Origin: CAXXOK01 sp964640955
GTDB lineage: Bacteria > Bacillota > Clostridia > Christensenellales > Aristaeellaceae
Direction: 5' to 3'
NCBI GenBank assembly: GCA_964640955.1
Contig: CAZXJI010000020.1
Location: 1 to 60,135 of the forward strand
DNA: 60,135 nt
How positions within the stretch are numbered: position 1 is the stretch's first letter; each line of letters opens with the position of its first letter. A program made the position numbers and the translations under genes. Positions 34,353-42,747 of the stretch are shown piece by piece. A model generated the notes under the pieces. The model worked only from the letters and a program-made list of their open reading frames with translations. It was not told the origin of the DNA and did no database searches.

Positions 34353-34919
34353 ATGAAATACCTGTTCGCATCCGACCTGCACGGTTCCCTGGCTGCCGCC
34401 GAGGCGGTGCTTGCCCGTTTCGACGCCGAGAAGGCCGGCCGGCTGGTCCTGCTGGGCGACCTGCTCTACCACGGCCCCCGCAACCCTCTGCCCGAAACCT
34501 ACGACCCCAAGACCGTGGCGGAACTGCTCAACGCCTTTCCGGTCAAGCCTTTCGCCGTGCGCGGCAACTGCGACGCGGAAATCGACCAGATGGTACTGAA
34601 CTTTCCCATCATGGCGGATTACATGCTCCTCCCGCTTTCAAACGGCACCGGGGCGTTTATCACCCACGGCCACCTGTTCAACCTGGCTTCGCCCCCGCCC
34701 TACCGCAACGGGGATGTGCTGATCCACGGCCACACGCACGTGCACACGGTCGAGACCGTGAACGGGCTGACCTACATCAATCCCGGCTCCGCCGCCCTGC
34801 CCAAGGAAAATCAGGAGAAAAGCTACATGACGCTGGATTGGGAAACCAGACGCTTCGACATCAAGGCGTTCGACGGCCGCGTGCTTGAAAGCTACACGGC
34901 CGGGGAGGCCCGCGGATGA
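34353..34919 (+). CDS. YfcE family metallophosphoesterase
   Basis: A 188-residue calcineurin-like phosphodiesterase. Metal ligands are seen in SDLHGS (residues 6-11), LGDLLYHG, RGNCDAE, THGH and GHTHVH. This pattern is that of E. coli YfcE, which acts on phosphodiesters of unknown physiological identity. The insert NPLPETYDP near residue 48 is a family hallmark. GAGGTGAGAT precedes the ATG. Its stop overlaps the next gene by 4 bases. Confidence 0.93.
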   Translation: MKYLFASDLHGSLAAAEAVLARFDAEKAGRLVLLGDLLYHGPRNPLPETYDPKTVAELLNAFPVKPFAVRGNCDAEIDQMVLNFPIMADYMLLPLSNGTGAFITHGHLFNLASPPPYRNGDVLIHGHTHVHTVETVNGLTYINPGSAALPKENQEKSYMTLDWETRRFDIKAFDGRVLESYTAGEARG

Positions 34920-35311
34920 ACCTGTCGCAGCTGCGCGAGCTTTTCCGCAAGGATTTTTTCGCCACCGACATGTGCGGCATTGTAATCGACGAGGTGACCG
35001 AGACCGGCGCCCGCCTGAGCATGCCCGTTACCCACCGGCATCTGAACAGCAACGGCGTTGTGCAGGGCGGGGCGATCTTCACCCTGTGCGACACGGCGTT
35101 TTCCGTTGCGGCCAACGCGGGCGACCGGCTGACCGTCAGCCGCAGCGCCAGCATTACCTACGTGAAGCCCGGCAAAGGCCCCTGCCTGTACGCCGAGGCC
35201 GAGAAGATCGCCCGCGGCGGCAGCACCTGCCTCTACCGCGTGTCCGTCTACGACGAGGCGCACGCGCTGGTCGCCCATATGACGGGCGACGGGTATTTCC
35301 TGAGCAAGTAG
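34916..35311 (+). CDS. PaaI family hotdog thioesterase
   Basis: A 131-residue hotdog-fold protein. NGVVQGGAIFTLCDTAF (about residues 43-59) is the helix-capping motif of PaaI-type acyl-CoA thioesterases, with Gly and Asp positions of the active site present. These proteins form tetramers that hydrolyse acyl- or aryl-CoA. It overlaps the phosphodiesterase stop codon (ATGA), so translation is coupled, and it is the last gene before the hairpin at 35311-35337. Confidence 0.9.
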   Translation: MNLSQLRELFRKDFFATDMCGIVIDEVTETGARLSMPVTHRHLNSNGVVQGGAIFTLCDTAFSVAANAGDRLTVSRSASITYVKPGKGPCLYAEAEKIARGGSTCLYRVSVYDEAHALVAHMTGDGYFLSK

Positions 35312-35348
35312 CGCGCCGGTTGACTTTTCCGGCGCGCGATGCTATGCT
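35311..35348 (+). promoter_or_regulatory. Overlapping hairpin and promoter before the HisH-like gene
   Basis: TTGACT (35320-35325), 17 bases, TATGCT (35343-35348) form a good promoter. The -35 box lies in the loop of a perfect 9-bp hairpin GCGCGCCGG/CCGGCGCGC (35311-35319/35329-35337) that begins at the end of the hotdog gene. The hairpin could terminate upstream transcription. Confidence 0.6.
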
Positions 35349-35420
35349 TGCGCTACGACGAAGGTGTGCCGCGCTTTTGCCGTTTTTTGATGAAGTTTCG
35401 GCGGAAAGGGGCGCTTCTTT

Positions 35421-36035
35421 TTGATCGGCATCCTCGATTACGGCCTGGGCAACGTGGGCTCCATTCAGAACATGCTCAAGAAGGCCGGTTCGGCCGGGGT
35501 GATCGTGCGCACGGCCGGGGAGCTTTCCGCCTGCGACAAGCTGATTCTGCCCGGCGTGGGCGCGTTCGACGAGGGCATGGAGCGTCTTGCCCAAAGCGGC
35601 ATGCGCCCCGCGCTGGACGAGGCCGTTTCGCGGGGCAAGCCGGTGCTGGGCATCTGCCTGGGCATGCAGATGCTGGGGCTGTCCAGCGAGGAGGGCCGGC
35701 GCGAGGGGCTTGGCTACGTCCGCTTTCGCAACGTGCGTTTCCGGTTGAGCGGCGCGGACGGCCTCAAGGTGCCGCACATGGGCTGGGACCGGGTGGAGCT
35801 CGCCGACGCGGCCGATCCGCTTCTGCGGGACCTGCCCACGCCGCCGCGCTTTTATTTCGTGCACAGCTTCCACGCCGAATGCGAGGACGCGGCGGACACG
35901 CTGCTGACCTGCGAGTACGGCTATCCCTTCGCCGCCGCGGTGCGGCACGGAAACGTGCGTGGCACGCAGTTCCACCCGGAAAAAAGCCACCGCTTCGGCA
36001 TGGCGCTGCTTAAGAACTTCGCGGAGGTGTGCTGA
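35421..36035 (+). CDS. HisH-like glutamine amidotransferase of a sugar-amidination cassette
   Basis: A 204-residue class I glutaminase that releases ammonia from glutamine. PGVGAFDEGM, the nucleophile elbow LGICLGMQML (Cys near residue 78), HSFHAEC and the final GTQFHPEKSH with the His-Glu pair are all present. Start codon is TTG at 35421 with AAAGGGG upstream, which suggests low expression. No other histidine gene is near. The next two genes are an atypical HisF and a WbpG/PseA-like ligase, so this is probably the HisH2 partner that feeds ammonia to sugar modification rather than to histidine synthesis. Confidence 0.88.
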   Translation: MIGILDYGLGNVGSIQNMLKKAGSAGVIVRTAGELSACDKLILPGVGAFDEGMERLAQSGMRPALDEAVSRGKPVLGICLGMQMLGLSSEEGRREGLGYVRFRNVRFRLSGADGLKVPHMGWDRVELADAADPLLRDLPTPPRFYFVHSFHAECEDAADTLLTCEYGYPFAAAVRHGNVRGTQFHPEKSHRFGMALLKNFAEVC

Positions 36036-36037
36036 GC

Positions 36038-36811
36038 ATGTTTCACCGCCCGCGCCTGATTCCCTGCCTGCTGCTTTCGGAGGGCAACCTGGTCAAGACC
36101 CGGAAATTCAAGGACCCCACCTATCTGGGCGACCCCATCAACGCCGTGAAAATCTTCAGCGAAAAATGCGTGGACGAGCTTTGCGTACAGGATATCGGCG
36201 CCAGCCGCAACGGTACGGAGCCGGACTACGACCTGCTTTCGGAGATCGCCACGGAGGCGTTCATGCCGCTGAGTTACGGGGGCGGCGTGACCACCGTCGC
36301 GCAGATGCGGCGGCTGTTCCATATCGGCTTTGAAAAGCTGATTTTGAACACCGCCTGGCAGGACAACCCCGCTTTGCTCGGCGAGGCCGCGGCGGCGTTC
36401 GGCTCCCAAAGCGTGATCGCCTCCATCGACGTGCGGCAGGACGTGTTTCGCCGCTACCGCTGCGTAACCTGCGACGGCACCCGCCCCGTGGAAGGCTCGC
36501 CCGCGGAGCTGGCGCGCCGCGCGCAGCAGGCCGGGGCCGGGGAGATCCTCCTGAACAGCGTCGACCGGGACGGCGCCATGCAGGGCTACGACCTGAAGCT
36601 GATCCAGTCCGTGACCGAGGCCGTGGACATTCCGCTGATCGCCTGCGGCGGCGCGGGCGGCGCGACCGACATGAAGGCCGCGCTGGACGCCGGCGCGCAC
36701 GCGGCGGCCGCGGGGAGCATGTACGTGTTCTACGGCCCGCGCCGGGCGGTGCTCATCCACGCCCCGGAAGAAAAAGAACTTTACGACTTGGGGGTATATC
36801 GGGATGCCTGA
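36038..36811 (+). CDS. HisF-like protein of a sugar-amidination cassette
   Basis: A 257-residue TIM-barrel protein of the HisF superfamily. Phosphate-binding GGGV and ACGGAGGATDM motifs remain. However, the first strand, which in true HisF reads PCLD with the catalytic Asp, is PCLLLSEGNLVK here. Loss of that Asp is a feature of the alternative HisF2/WbuZ-like proteins. It probably channels ammonia from the HisH-like subunit to the amidotransferase encoded next. The start at 36038 has GGAGG 9 bases upstream and follows the HisH stop by 2 bases. It overlaps the next gene by 8 bases. Confidence 0.87.
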   Translation: MFHRPRLIPCLLLSEGNLVKTRKFKDPTYLGDPINAVKIFSEKCVDELCVQDIGASRNGTEPDYDLLSEIATEAFMPLSYGGGVTTVAQMRRLFHIGFEKLILNTAWQDNPALLGEAAAAFGSQSVIASIDVRQDVFRRYRCVTCDGTRPVEGSPAELARRAQQAGAGEILLNSVDRDGAMQGYDLKLIQSVTEAVDIPLIACGGAGGATDMKAALDAGAHAAAAGSMYVFYGPRRAVLIHAPEEKELYDLGVYRDA

Positions 36812-37931
36812 TATTTGCACGCGCTGCGTGATGGACACAAGCGACCCCGCCGTCACCTTCGACGCGGAGGGCGTTTGCAGCTGCTGCCGCCGCTACGACG
36901 AGCAGAAGGCCCTGCGCGGCTACCGCCCCGGCGCGAGCGAGCGCGAGCTGGACGCGCTGGTTTCGCAGATCAGGGCCGACGGACAGGGCAAGGAGTTCGA
37001 CTGCATCATCGGCATTTCCGGCGGGGTGGACAGCGCATACCTCGCCTATACCGCGCATCGACTGGGGCTTCGGATGCTGGCGGTGCACGTGGACACCGGC
37101 TGGAACAGTGAGATCGCCGTGCGCAACATCGAGCGCCTTTGCAACAAGCTGGGGCTGGAGCTGCATACCATCGTCATGGACTGGCCGACCATGAAGGAGC
37201 TGCAGCGCGCCTACCTGCTTTCCGGCCTGGCCAACCTGGACGTGCCGCAGGACCACCTGCTGGTGGCGGCGGTGTACCGTTTCGCGCGGCAGTACGGCGT
37301 GCGCTATGTATTAAACGGCACCAACATCGCCACGGAGGGCGCTTCCTCCCCGTTTTCCATGCAGCTGAGCTGCATGGACTACTGGCATATCAAAAGCGTG
37401 TACCGCCGCAACGGCCGGGGCAAGAGCCTGCGCAAGTACCAGCACCTCTCGCTCGTGCAGGCGCGCTGGAAGTTCAAGGCTATCGAGCAGGTGAACCTGC
37501 TCAACTACGTGCCCTATGCTAAAAAAGACGCCATCCAGACGCTTTCCCGCGAGTTCGGCTGGGAGTATTACGGCGGCAAGCATTTCGAGAGCCGCTTCAC
37601 CAAGTGGTTCCAATCCGCCTACCTGCCCCGCAAATACGGTTATGACAAGCGCCGCTACCATCTTTCCTGCCTCGTCAACAACGGCGAGATAACCCGCGAG
37701 GCCGCGCTGGCCGAATTGGCCCAACCGCCCTATCCCCTCGAGCAGATGCGCGAGGACGAGGAGTATATTCTCAAAAAGCTGGACATTTCCCCCGAACAGT
37801 GGGCCCGCGTGATGAGCGAGCCGCCCGTGCCCAACGAAACCTATTTTTCGCAGGAAAAGCTGATTCTCTTTGCGGAGAAGCTGCTGGGCAGCCAGCTGAC
37901 CGCCGCGGTCAAAAACCGCAAAAGCAAATAG
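36804..37931 (+). CDS. N-acetyl sugar amidotransferase (WbpG/PseA-like)
   Basis: A 375-residue ATP-dependent ligase that in characterised relatives turns the acetamido group of a sugar nucleotide into acetamidino. An N-terminal zinc-type cluster has CTRCVMDT and CSCC. The PP-loop ATPase motif SGGVDS is near residue 74, and NGTNIATEG near residue 172 is conserved. It begins inside the HisF-like gene (8-base overlap), so the three proteins are made together as a HisH-HisF-ligase complex. No nonulosonate or other sugar pathway gene is adjacent, so the sugar substrate must come from elsewhere. Confidence 0.9.
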   Translation: MPDICTRCVMDTSDPAVTFDAEGVCSCCRRYDEQKALRGYRPGASERELDALVSQIRADGQGKEFDCIIGISGGVDSAYLAYTAHRLGLRMLAVHVDTGWNSEIAVRNIERLCNKLGLELHTIVMDWPTMKELQRAYLLSGLANLDVPQDHLLVAAVYRFARQYGVRYVLNGTNIATEGASSPFSMQLSCMDYWHIKSVYRRNGRGKSLRKYQHLSLVQARWKFKAIEQVNLLNYVPYAKKDAIQTLSREFGWEYYGGKHFESRFTKWFQSAYLPRKYGYDKRRYHLSCLVNNGEITREAALAELAQPPYPLEQMREDEEYILKKLDISPEQWARVMSEPPVPNETYFSQEKLILFAEKLLGSQLTAAVKNRKSK

Positions 37932-37954
37932 CGCAGCGATCGTCAGGGCTCGGC

Positions 37955-37997
37955 GCAAACCAAAACCGGCGCCGTTACCGCGCCGGTTTTGGTTTGC
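37955..37997 (+). terminator. Long hairpin ending the amidination cassette
   Basis: A perfect 18-bp stem GCAAACCAAAACCGGCGC/GCGCCGGTTTTGGTTTGC with a 7-base loop, 24 bases past the stop. There is no clear T run after it, so it may also protect the 3' end. Confidence 0.75.
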
Positions 37998-38237
37998 GGC
38001 CGTTCGTTGGCCCGTTTTCCGGTGAAATACAAAAAGAAAACAATCCGGCAAAGCGGGGCGCAGAAGCGCGGCTTTGCCGGTAAAATCAACGTTTTTGCTT
38101 CGTTATACAGTATCGCTATCCTTCCGGTGCGGTTTTCAGGACCTGCGGATCGATTTCAAGTTTTTCCGGAATATGGTATGCTGGAACACAAGGTACGGGT
38201 CGGCCGTAAAAAACACATACGGATGGGGGATCGATTC

Positions 38238-39791
38238 ATGTCATCGTCCAATATCGGCATTATTATTTCCATTGTACTTTATCTGGCCGGAATGATCCTG
38301 ATCGGGTTTCGCATGACCCGTAAAAACAAAACCAGCGACGACTTCTACCTGGGCGGGCGTCGGTTGGGCCCGCTGGTAACCGCCATGAGCGCCGAGGCTT
38401 CGGACATGAGCAGCTGGCTGTTGATGGGCCTGCCGGGCGTGGCGTACCTGACCGGTCTGGCGGAGGCCAGCTGGACGGCCATCGGCCTGGCGATCGGCAC
38501 GTACCTGAACTGGCTGTTCGTTGCCCGACGCATCCGCCGCTACACCGAGGTGTGCGGAAACGCAATCACCCTGCCGGACTTCTTCGCCAAGCGCTACCGC
38601 GCCGAGAACCGCGCTTTGCTGAGCGTTTCGGCGCTGATCATTGTCATTTTCTTCATTCCCTACACCGCGTCTGGCTTCGCGGCCTGCGGCAAGCTGTTCA
38701 GCAGCCTCTTCAGCGCCGATTACCTGACCGCGATGCTGATAAGCGCCGTGATCATCGTCGCCTACACGACGCTGGGCGGCTTTCTGGCGGCCAGCACGAC
38801 GGACTTCGTGCAGTCCATCATCATGACGTTCGCGCTGCTGGCGGTGCTCGTGTTCGGCATCGTTTCCGCCGGCGGACTGGACGTTGTGGTGCGCAACGCG
38901 CAGGCGCTGCCCGGCTACCTCAGCCTGAGCGCCGCCCACAACGTAAACACCGGCGCCGTGAGCGAATACGGCTTCCTGACGATCGTCTCCACGCTGGCGT
39001 GGGGCCTGGGATACTTCGGCATGCCCCACATCCTGCTTCGGTTTATGGCCATCCGGGAGGAGCACAAGTTGACCATTTCCCGCCGCGTCGCCTCCGTGTG
39101 GGTGGTCATCTCGCTGGGCGTAGCCACGCTGATCGGCGTCATCGGCTACGGCATGACCGGTGCGGGAAAAATCGACCTGCTGGACGGCTCCGCCAGCGAG
39201 ACGGTCATCATTAAAATCGCACAGTTGCTGAGCCAGTACGGCTTCTTCTTCGCGCTGGTCGCCGGCATCGTGCTGGCCGGAATCCTCGCCAGCACCATGT
39301 CCACCGCCGATTCGCAGCTGCTGGCCTCCGCCTCCTCCGTGTCCCGCAACCTTCTGGAGGAAGCCTTCGGCGTCAAGCTGTCGTCTAAAGCGAGCATCGT
39401 GGTAGCGCGCGTGACGGTGGTCGTCATCTCCGTGATTGCCGTCTTCATCGCCCTCAATCCGGACAGCTCGGTATTCCGCATCGTTTCCTTCGCCTGGGCG
39501 GGCTTCGGCGCGGCCTTCGGGCCGGTGGTGCTGCTTGCGCTGTTCTGGCGTCGCAGCAACCAGTGGGGCGCCCTGTGCGGCATGCTGGGCGGCGCGGCGA
39601 TGGTCTTCGTGTGGAAGTTCCTGCTCAAACCCCTGGGCGGCGTATGGGGCATTTACGAGCTGCTGCCCGCGTTTCTCTTCGCCATTGTCCTCAACGTCGT
39701 CGTAAGCCTGGCTACCCCCGCGCCGGCGCAGGATGTGCTTGCCGAGTTCGACCTGGCCGCTTCCAAAACGAAGCTCGCCGGGGACGCGTAA
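38238..39791 (+). CDS. putP: Sodium/proline symporter
   Basis: A 517-residue SSS-family transporter with about 13 hydrophobic segments. Family features include DDFYLGGRRLGPLVTAMS near residue 36, SDMSSWLLMGLPG with the sodium-site Ser residues, and ASTMSTADSQLLA near residue 355. The match to PutP is close in length and motifs, so sodium-coupled proline uptake is the likely role. GGGGGA lies about 8 bases before the ATG at 38238. The open frame from 37989 is not translated by this reading. It has its own terminator at 39827-39865. Confidence 0.92.
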   Translation: MSSSNIGIIISIVLYLAGMILIGFRMTRKNKTSDDFYLGGRRLGPLVTAMSAEASDMSSWLLMGLPGVAYLTGLAEASWTAIGLAIGTYLNWLFVARRIRRYTEVCGNAITLPDFFAKRYRAENRALLSVSALIIVIFFIPYTASGFAACGKLFSSLFSADYLTAMLISAVIIVAYTTLGGFLAASTTDFVQSIIMTFALLAVLVFGIVSAGGLDVVVRNAQALPGYLSLSAAHNVNTGAVSEYGFLTIVSTLAWGLGYFGMPHILLRFMAIREEHKLTISRRVASVWVVISLGVATLIGVIGYGMTGAGKIDLLDGSASETVIIKIAQLLSQYGFFFALVAGIVLAGILASTMSTADSQLLASASSVSRNLLEEAFGVKLSSKASIVVARVTVVVISVIAVFIALNPDSSVFRIVSFAWAGFGAAFGPVVLLALFWRRSNQWGALCGMLGGAAMVFVWKFLLKPLGGVWGIYELLPAFLFAIVLNVVVSLATPAPAQDVLAEFDLAASKTKLAGDA

Positions 39792-39826
39792 GGCGCCGAT
39801 ACGACGGGCACGGCCGCGTCGATCGT

Positions 39827-39865
39827 ACCGAAAAGCCGCCGGCTGCGTGCCGGCGTCTTTTCGGT
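39827..39865. terminator. Bidirectional terminator between putP and the response regulator gene
   Basis: A 17-bp stem with one mismatch: ACCGAAAAG-C-CGCCGGC pairs with GCCGGCG-T-CTTTTCGGT around the loop TGCGT. T-rich on both strands between convergent genes. Confidence 0.85.
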
Positions 39866-39898
39866 TATTCGCTTAGGATGGTTTCGGCGGCCGGGCGG

Positions 39899-40528
39899 TT
39901 ATGCCATTTTCAGGCGGTAGCCGCATTTGTAGACCGTTTCGATCCGATCCACGCCGAGTTTCTTGCGCAGGCGCTGCACGTGCACGTCCACCGTGCGCGT
40001 CTCCCCCATGCTTTGATACCCCCACGCCTTGCGCAGCAACTGCTCGCGGCTGATGGGCATATCCGGGTTTTCCATCAGAGCCAGCAGCAGCGCATATTCC
40101 TGCGCCGTGAGCTCCACCCGTTCACCGTCTAAAAGGGCCACCCTTTCCGCTTCGTCGATGGTCAGCTCCCTGAGCGGCTCCGAATGCCCCAGCAGCGCGC
40201 GCACCTTGGCCACGGCGGTTTTGGGCGAGAAGGGAATCATCAGCACGTCCGTCTGGCCGCGATACAGCGCCCGAAGATGGGTCGTCATTTCCTTATCGGC
40301 CGTCAGGAACAAAACGGGATACCCCAACGTCTGGATATGGCGGAAAAGTGGACGGCAAACAGACCATTTCATCCTCGCGTCCAAAATGACCAGCGCCGGT
40401 TCGTCGGGGGAGGAGGGCAATTTGCCAGAAGCATCGCAGCAGCTTACGCGATAGCCCTCTTTTTGCATCGACTGGGAAAGCTTGCGCGTTACGCCTTCTT
40501 CGGTACCGTAGATAAAAACCTTAGCCAT
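39899..40528 (-). CDS. Orphan OmpR-type response regulator with degenerate receiver
   Basis: A 209-residue two-domain regulator. The C-terminal winged helix is normal, ending VDVHVQRLRKKLG then YKCGYRLKMA. The N-terminal receiver keeps a possible phospho-acceptor (Asp50 in VILDARM) and the LFLTADK switch Thr. The usual acidic pair is replaced by GTEEG, and the KPF lysine is replaced by Ile in MIPFSP. It may therefore work without ordinary phosphorylation. No histidine kinase is adjacent. The start at 40528 follows GAGGTGATC. Targets are unknown. Confidence 0.85.
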   Translation of the reverse strand: MAKVFIYGTEEGVTRKLSQSMQKEGYRVSCCDASGKLPSSPDEPALVILDARMKWSVCRPLFRHIQTLGYPVLFLTADKEMTTHLRALYRGQTDVLMIPFSPKTAVAKVRALLGHSEPLRELTIDEAERVALLDGERVELTAQEYALLLALMENPDMPISREQLLRKAWGYQSMGETRTVDVHVQRLRKKLGVDRIETVYKCGYRLKMA

Positions 40529-40877
40529 ACGATCACCTCTCTTGCTATTATGACGTTTGAAAGTGATGGTTTGTTGCACGAACTGTAAATAAGTTGTGAC
40601 GGTACTGTGAATTGCAACAAGGTCCCTGCCTGCTTTGCGGGGCGCTCGGGAGGATGCGCAAAGCGCCCGCAACGGCGCCGTGAAGGCCGTTCGGGCCGCT
40701 GAAAAACGGATCGACGCGATATGAAGGCGGGTGCGGTTTTAGAGCATTCGACGGCGATCGACGGCTTACGGGCTTGCAGATGCAAGACGACGCATAAGGC
40801 AGGGTGGTGCAAAGCGGCGGGCGCAGGACGGAAGACGCCGGAGGACTCGCCTCACGCTATTCCTTTTTCCCCGTACC

Positions 40878-40914
40878 TTTCTTGCCCGGAACCGGTTGCG
40901 TTCCGGGCAAGAAA
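40878..40914. terminator. Perfect 15-bp hairpin upstream of tRNA-Lys
   Basis: TTTCTTGCCCGGAAC/GTTCCGGGCAAGAAA with a 7-base loop lies in the 480-base gap between the response regulator and tRNA-Lys. I see no gene in 40529-41007; the rest is unremarkable apart from the tRNA promoter. Confidence 0.65.
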
Positions 40915-40937
40915 ATCGGACCGATGCTAAAAAGGCA

Positions 40938-40965
40938 TTGACAAAGCGCCAGGAATGCGTATAAT
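40938..40965 (+). promoter_or_regulatory. Promoter of tRNA-Lys
   Basis: TTGACA (40938-40943), 16 bases, TATAAT (40960-40965), 42 bases before the tRNA. Confidence 0.85.
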
Positions 40966-41007
40966 ATTCTTCGTCGGTCAAAATGACCGGAACTCCTAAA
41001 GAGACGT

Positions 41008-41083
41008 GCACCATTAGCTCAGTTGGTAGAGCACCTGACTCTTAATCAGGGTGTCTAGGGTTCGAGTCCCTAATGGTGTACCA
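41008..41083 (+). tRNA. tRNA-Lys (anticodon CTT)
   Basis: The cloverleaf folds with acceptor GCACCAT/ATGGTGT (first pair G-U), anticodon stem CCTGA/TCAGG and loop CTCTTAA, giving anticodon CTT (codon AAG). The T arm GGGTTCGAGTCCC and an encoded CCA end are present. The phage integrase follows immediately, so the 3' half is the probable integration site. Confidence 0.95.
41060..41083 (+). other. Probable attachment site (attL) in the tRNA-Lys 3' end
   Basis: The integrase gene ends 46 bases away and points toward the tRNA, the usual arrangement for elements that use a tRNA 3' end as attB. I did not find a second copy of this T-arm/acceptor sequence in the window, so the right end is not confirmed. 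Confidence 0.5.
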
Positions 41084-41086
41084 CCT

Positions 41087-41127
41087 GAAACCCTTTGAAA
41101 TCAAGCATTTCGAAGGGTTTCTTTTTT
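41087..41127 (+). terminator. Terminator after tRNA-Lys
   Basis: GAAACCCTT pairs with AAGGGTTTC, extended by a TGAAA/TTTCG inner stem, followed by TTTTTT at 41122-41127. It lies on the element side of the tRNA. Confidence 0.85.
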
Positions 41128-41128
41128 G

Positions 41129-42268
41129 CTATTTTTGCTTAAAAAGGCCCTGAACCCCATTTTGAACCCTTTCGTTCACTTTTGCACGCAGCGCACGTGC
41201 CGCAGCCGCCTCGCGTTCTGCGGTTAAATGTGTGTAAATACGAAGGGTCATCGTCTGATCGGCGTGCCCCATCCACTTCTGTGCCGTCTTCAAGTCTATA
41301 CCCGCATTATAGAGCATCGTACAGTAAGAATGCCGCAGATCGTGCGGCCGTATGGTGATATCTTGCCATGGCGGGAGATCGTCCGTTTTGTGGCCACTAC
41401 GGCGGCCGTACCAGCGTTTTGAATCGCCGTTGCGTATTTCCCCCAGCTCAGCGATAAATCCATTCCAGGCGCGTCTGAACGAAGTTGCGGACATATGCCC
41501 GCCGGAGAGATCGGGCGCAACCAGACCATGAACCCCTTTGATTGCCTCTGCCAAAATATCCAGCATGGGAATAACACGAATGCCGGCTTCGGTTTTGGGA
41601 TCGACCACGACCGGTTGATTGGCTTCGAATCGTATTGCCTCGCGCACGGTAAGTGTCATTGCCTCAAAGTCAACGTCACGATCGACATTGAGAGCCAGAA
41701 CCTCGCCACGGCGAAGCCCGGCGTATAGCATACACATAACAGCCGGCATAAAGCGATGCTTACTCTGTAGGATCAATTCCCGCTCCCATGGTTCAATAGC
41801 GCGGTGTGTGCCTGCTTCACCCTTGGGAGGTTTTATTTTCCCACAAGGATTAAAAATAATCACGCGGTCATCGACTGCCGTTTGAAAAACACCTTTAATG
41901 GTTTGATTGAATTTGCTGATGTAGGATCTGCTCTTTCCGTTCAAAGAAGCATACACTTCCTGAATATCGGTTTTCACATAATCCTTCATGGGCCTATCCC
42001 CCGCCACCTGAATGAAGACATGCAGAATGTGCAAGATGTCGTTGTAATACCGCGACGATGCATTACCTTTGTATGCGTCTATCCATTTCGCGGCATATTG
42101 AGAAAAGAGCATACCTTCCGTTTCCGCACGTAAACCAGCATCCAGATACTTTTTGAAGGCATCGCGCTTTGCATAGGCTTCGGATTGCGTATCGCCATAG
42201 AATTGAACGCCCTTGTACTTGCACTTGAAACGTCCATCTTTTCGCTGTTTCAATGAGGCACGAGGCAT
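41129..42268 (-). CDS. int: Tyrosine recombinase (phage integrase)
   Basis: A 379-residue integrase that inserts and excises the element. An Arm-binding basic N terminus (MPRASLKQRKDGRFKCKYKG) and SAM-like core-binding domain (about residues 55-150) precede the catalytic domain. The catalytic residues are seen in AGLRRGE (Arg), HDLRHSYCTML (His-x-x-Arg), MGHADQTM (His) and the nucleophile RIYTHL (Tyr). AAAGGA lies 8 bases before the ATG. It sits next to tRNA-Lys and is transcribed toward it. Base composition is lower in GC than the host genes. Confidence 0.96.
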   Translation of the reverse strand: MPRASLKQRKDGRFKCKYKGVQFYGDTQSEAYAKRDAFKKYLDAGLRAETEGMLFSQYAAKWIDAYKGNASSRYYNDILHILHVFIQVAGDRPMKDYVKTDIQEVYASLNGKSRSYISKFNQTIKGVFQTAVDDRVIIFNPCGKIKPPKGEAGTHRAIEPWERELILQSKHRFMPAVMCMLYAGLRRGEVLALNVDRDVDFEAMTLTVREAIRFEANQPVVVDPKTEAGIRVIPMLDILAEAIKGVHGLVAPDLSGGHMSATSFRRAWNGFIAELGEIRNGDSKRWYGRRSGHKTDDLPPWQDITIRPHDLRHSYCTMLYNAGIDLKTAQKWMGHADQTMTLRIYTHLTAEREAAAARALRAKVNERVQNGVQGLFKQK

Positions 42269-42314
42269 TCAATCATCCTTTCATCAATTGACAAGATGGG
42301 TATTCTCACCCAAA

Positions 42315-42716
42315 TTAGAGAACCCCTACAAGCTTATAGTATTCCAATGCCTTGGTCATGAACATATCAGATACATCAAACATTTCTGCAAGTTCCCACG
42401 GCTCAATAACGCCTTTTTTGAATGCCGCTCGGATCTCTCCGGGCGGCACAAGCCTATAGATGGCCCACTTGCTAGCCTGTTTCTCTGCACGGGAACTGAT
42501 TTCATAGGGTGAGTAGCGGTCGTAGGTTCCGCCATATTCGCAGTGACCTAGTTCATGCGCCACTGTTTCTTTTTCTTCTCTGCCCATAAGTGCCTTTGAA
42601 ATGACAACATGGCCATCCCCAATATCCAGTGTCATCCCCTTATTGGCTTTCATGCTCCTGTAGTAAACCCTGTGTCCATGAGCTTCCGCATAATTCATCA
42701 GTTCTTCGGTCGACAT
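42315..42716 (-). CDS. ImmA/IrrE family metallopeptidase
   Basis: A 133-residue zinc peptidase with HELGH near residue 58 and a downstream Glu/Asn-rich helix (SRAEKQASKWA). ImmA-type proteins cleave phage or ICE repressors on induction. It starts 32 bases after the repressor gene stop on the same strand, so it is its natural target partner. The chosen start at 42716 has GGAG upstream; the upstream extension of 23 codons overlaps nothing recognisable. Confidence 0.9.
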   Translation of the reverse strand: MSTEELMNYAEAHGHRVYYRSMKANKGMTLDIGDGHVVISKALMGREEKETVAHELGHCEYGGTYDRYSPYEISSRAEKQASKWAIYRLVPPGEIRAAFKKGVIEPWELAEMFDVSDMFMTKALEYYKLVGVL

Positions 42717-42747
42717 CGTACCCTGCTCCGTCGTAGGTCGTGCTGGT

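Noticed and set aside
35421..36811. Histidine biosynthesis genes
   Set aside because: No other his gene is present, the HisF copy lacks the catalytic Asp of its first strand, and the linked third gene is an acetamido-sugar amidotransferase.
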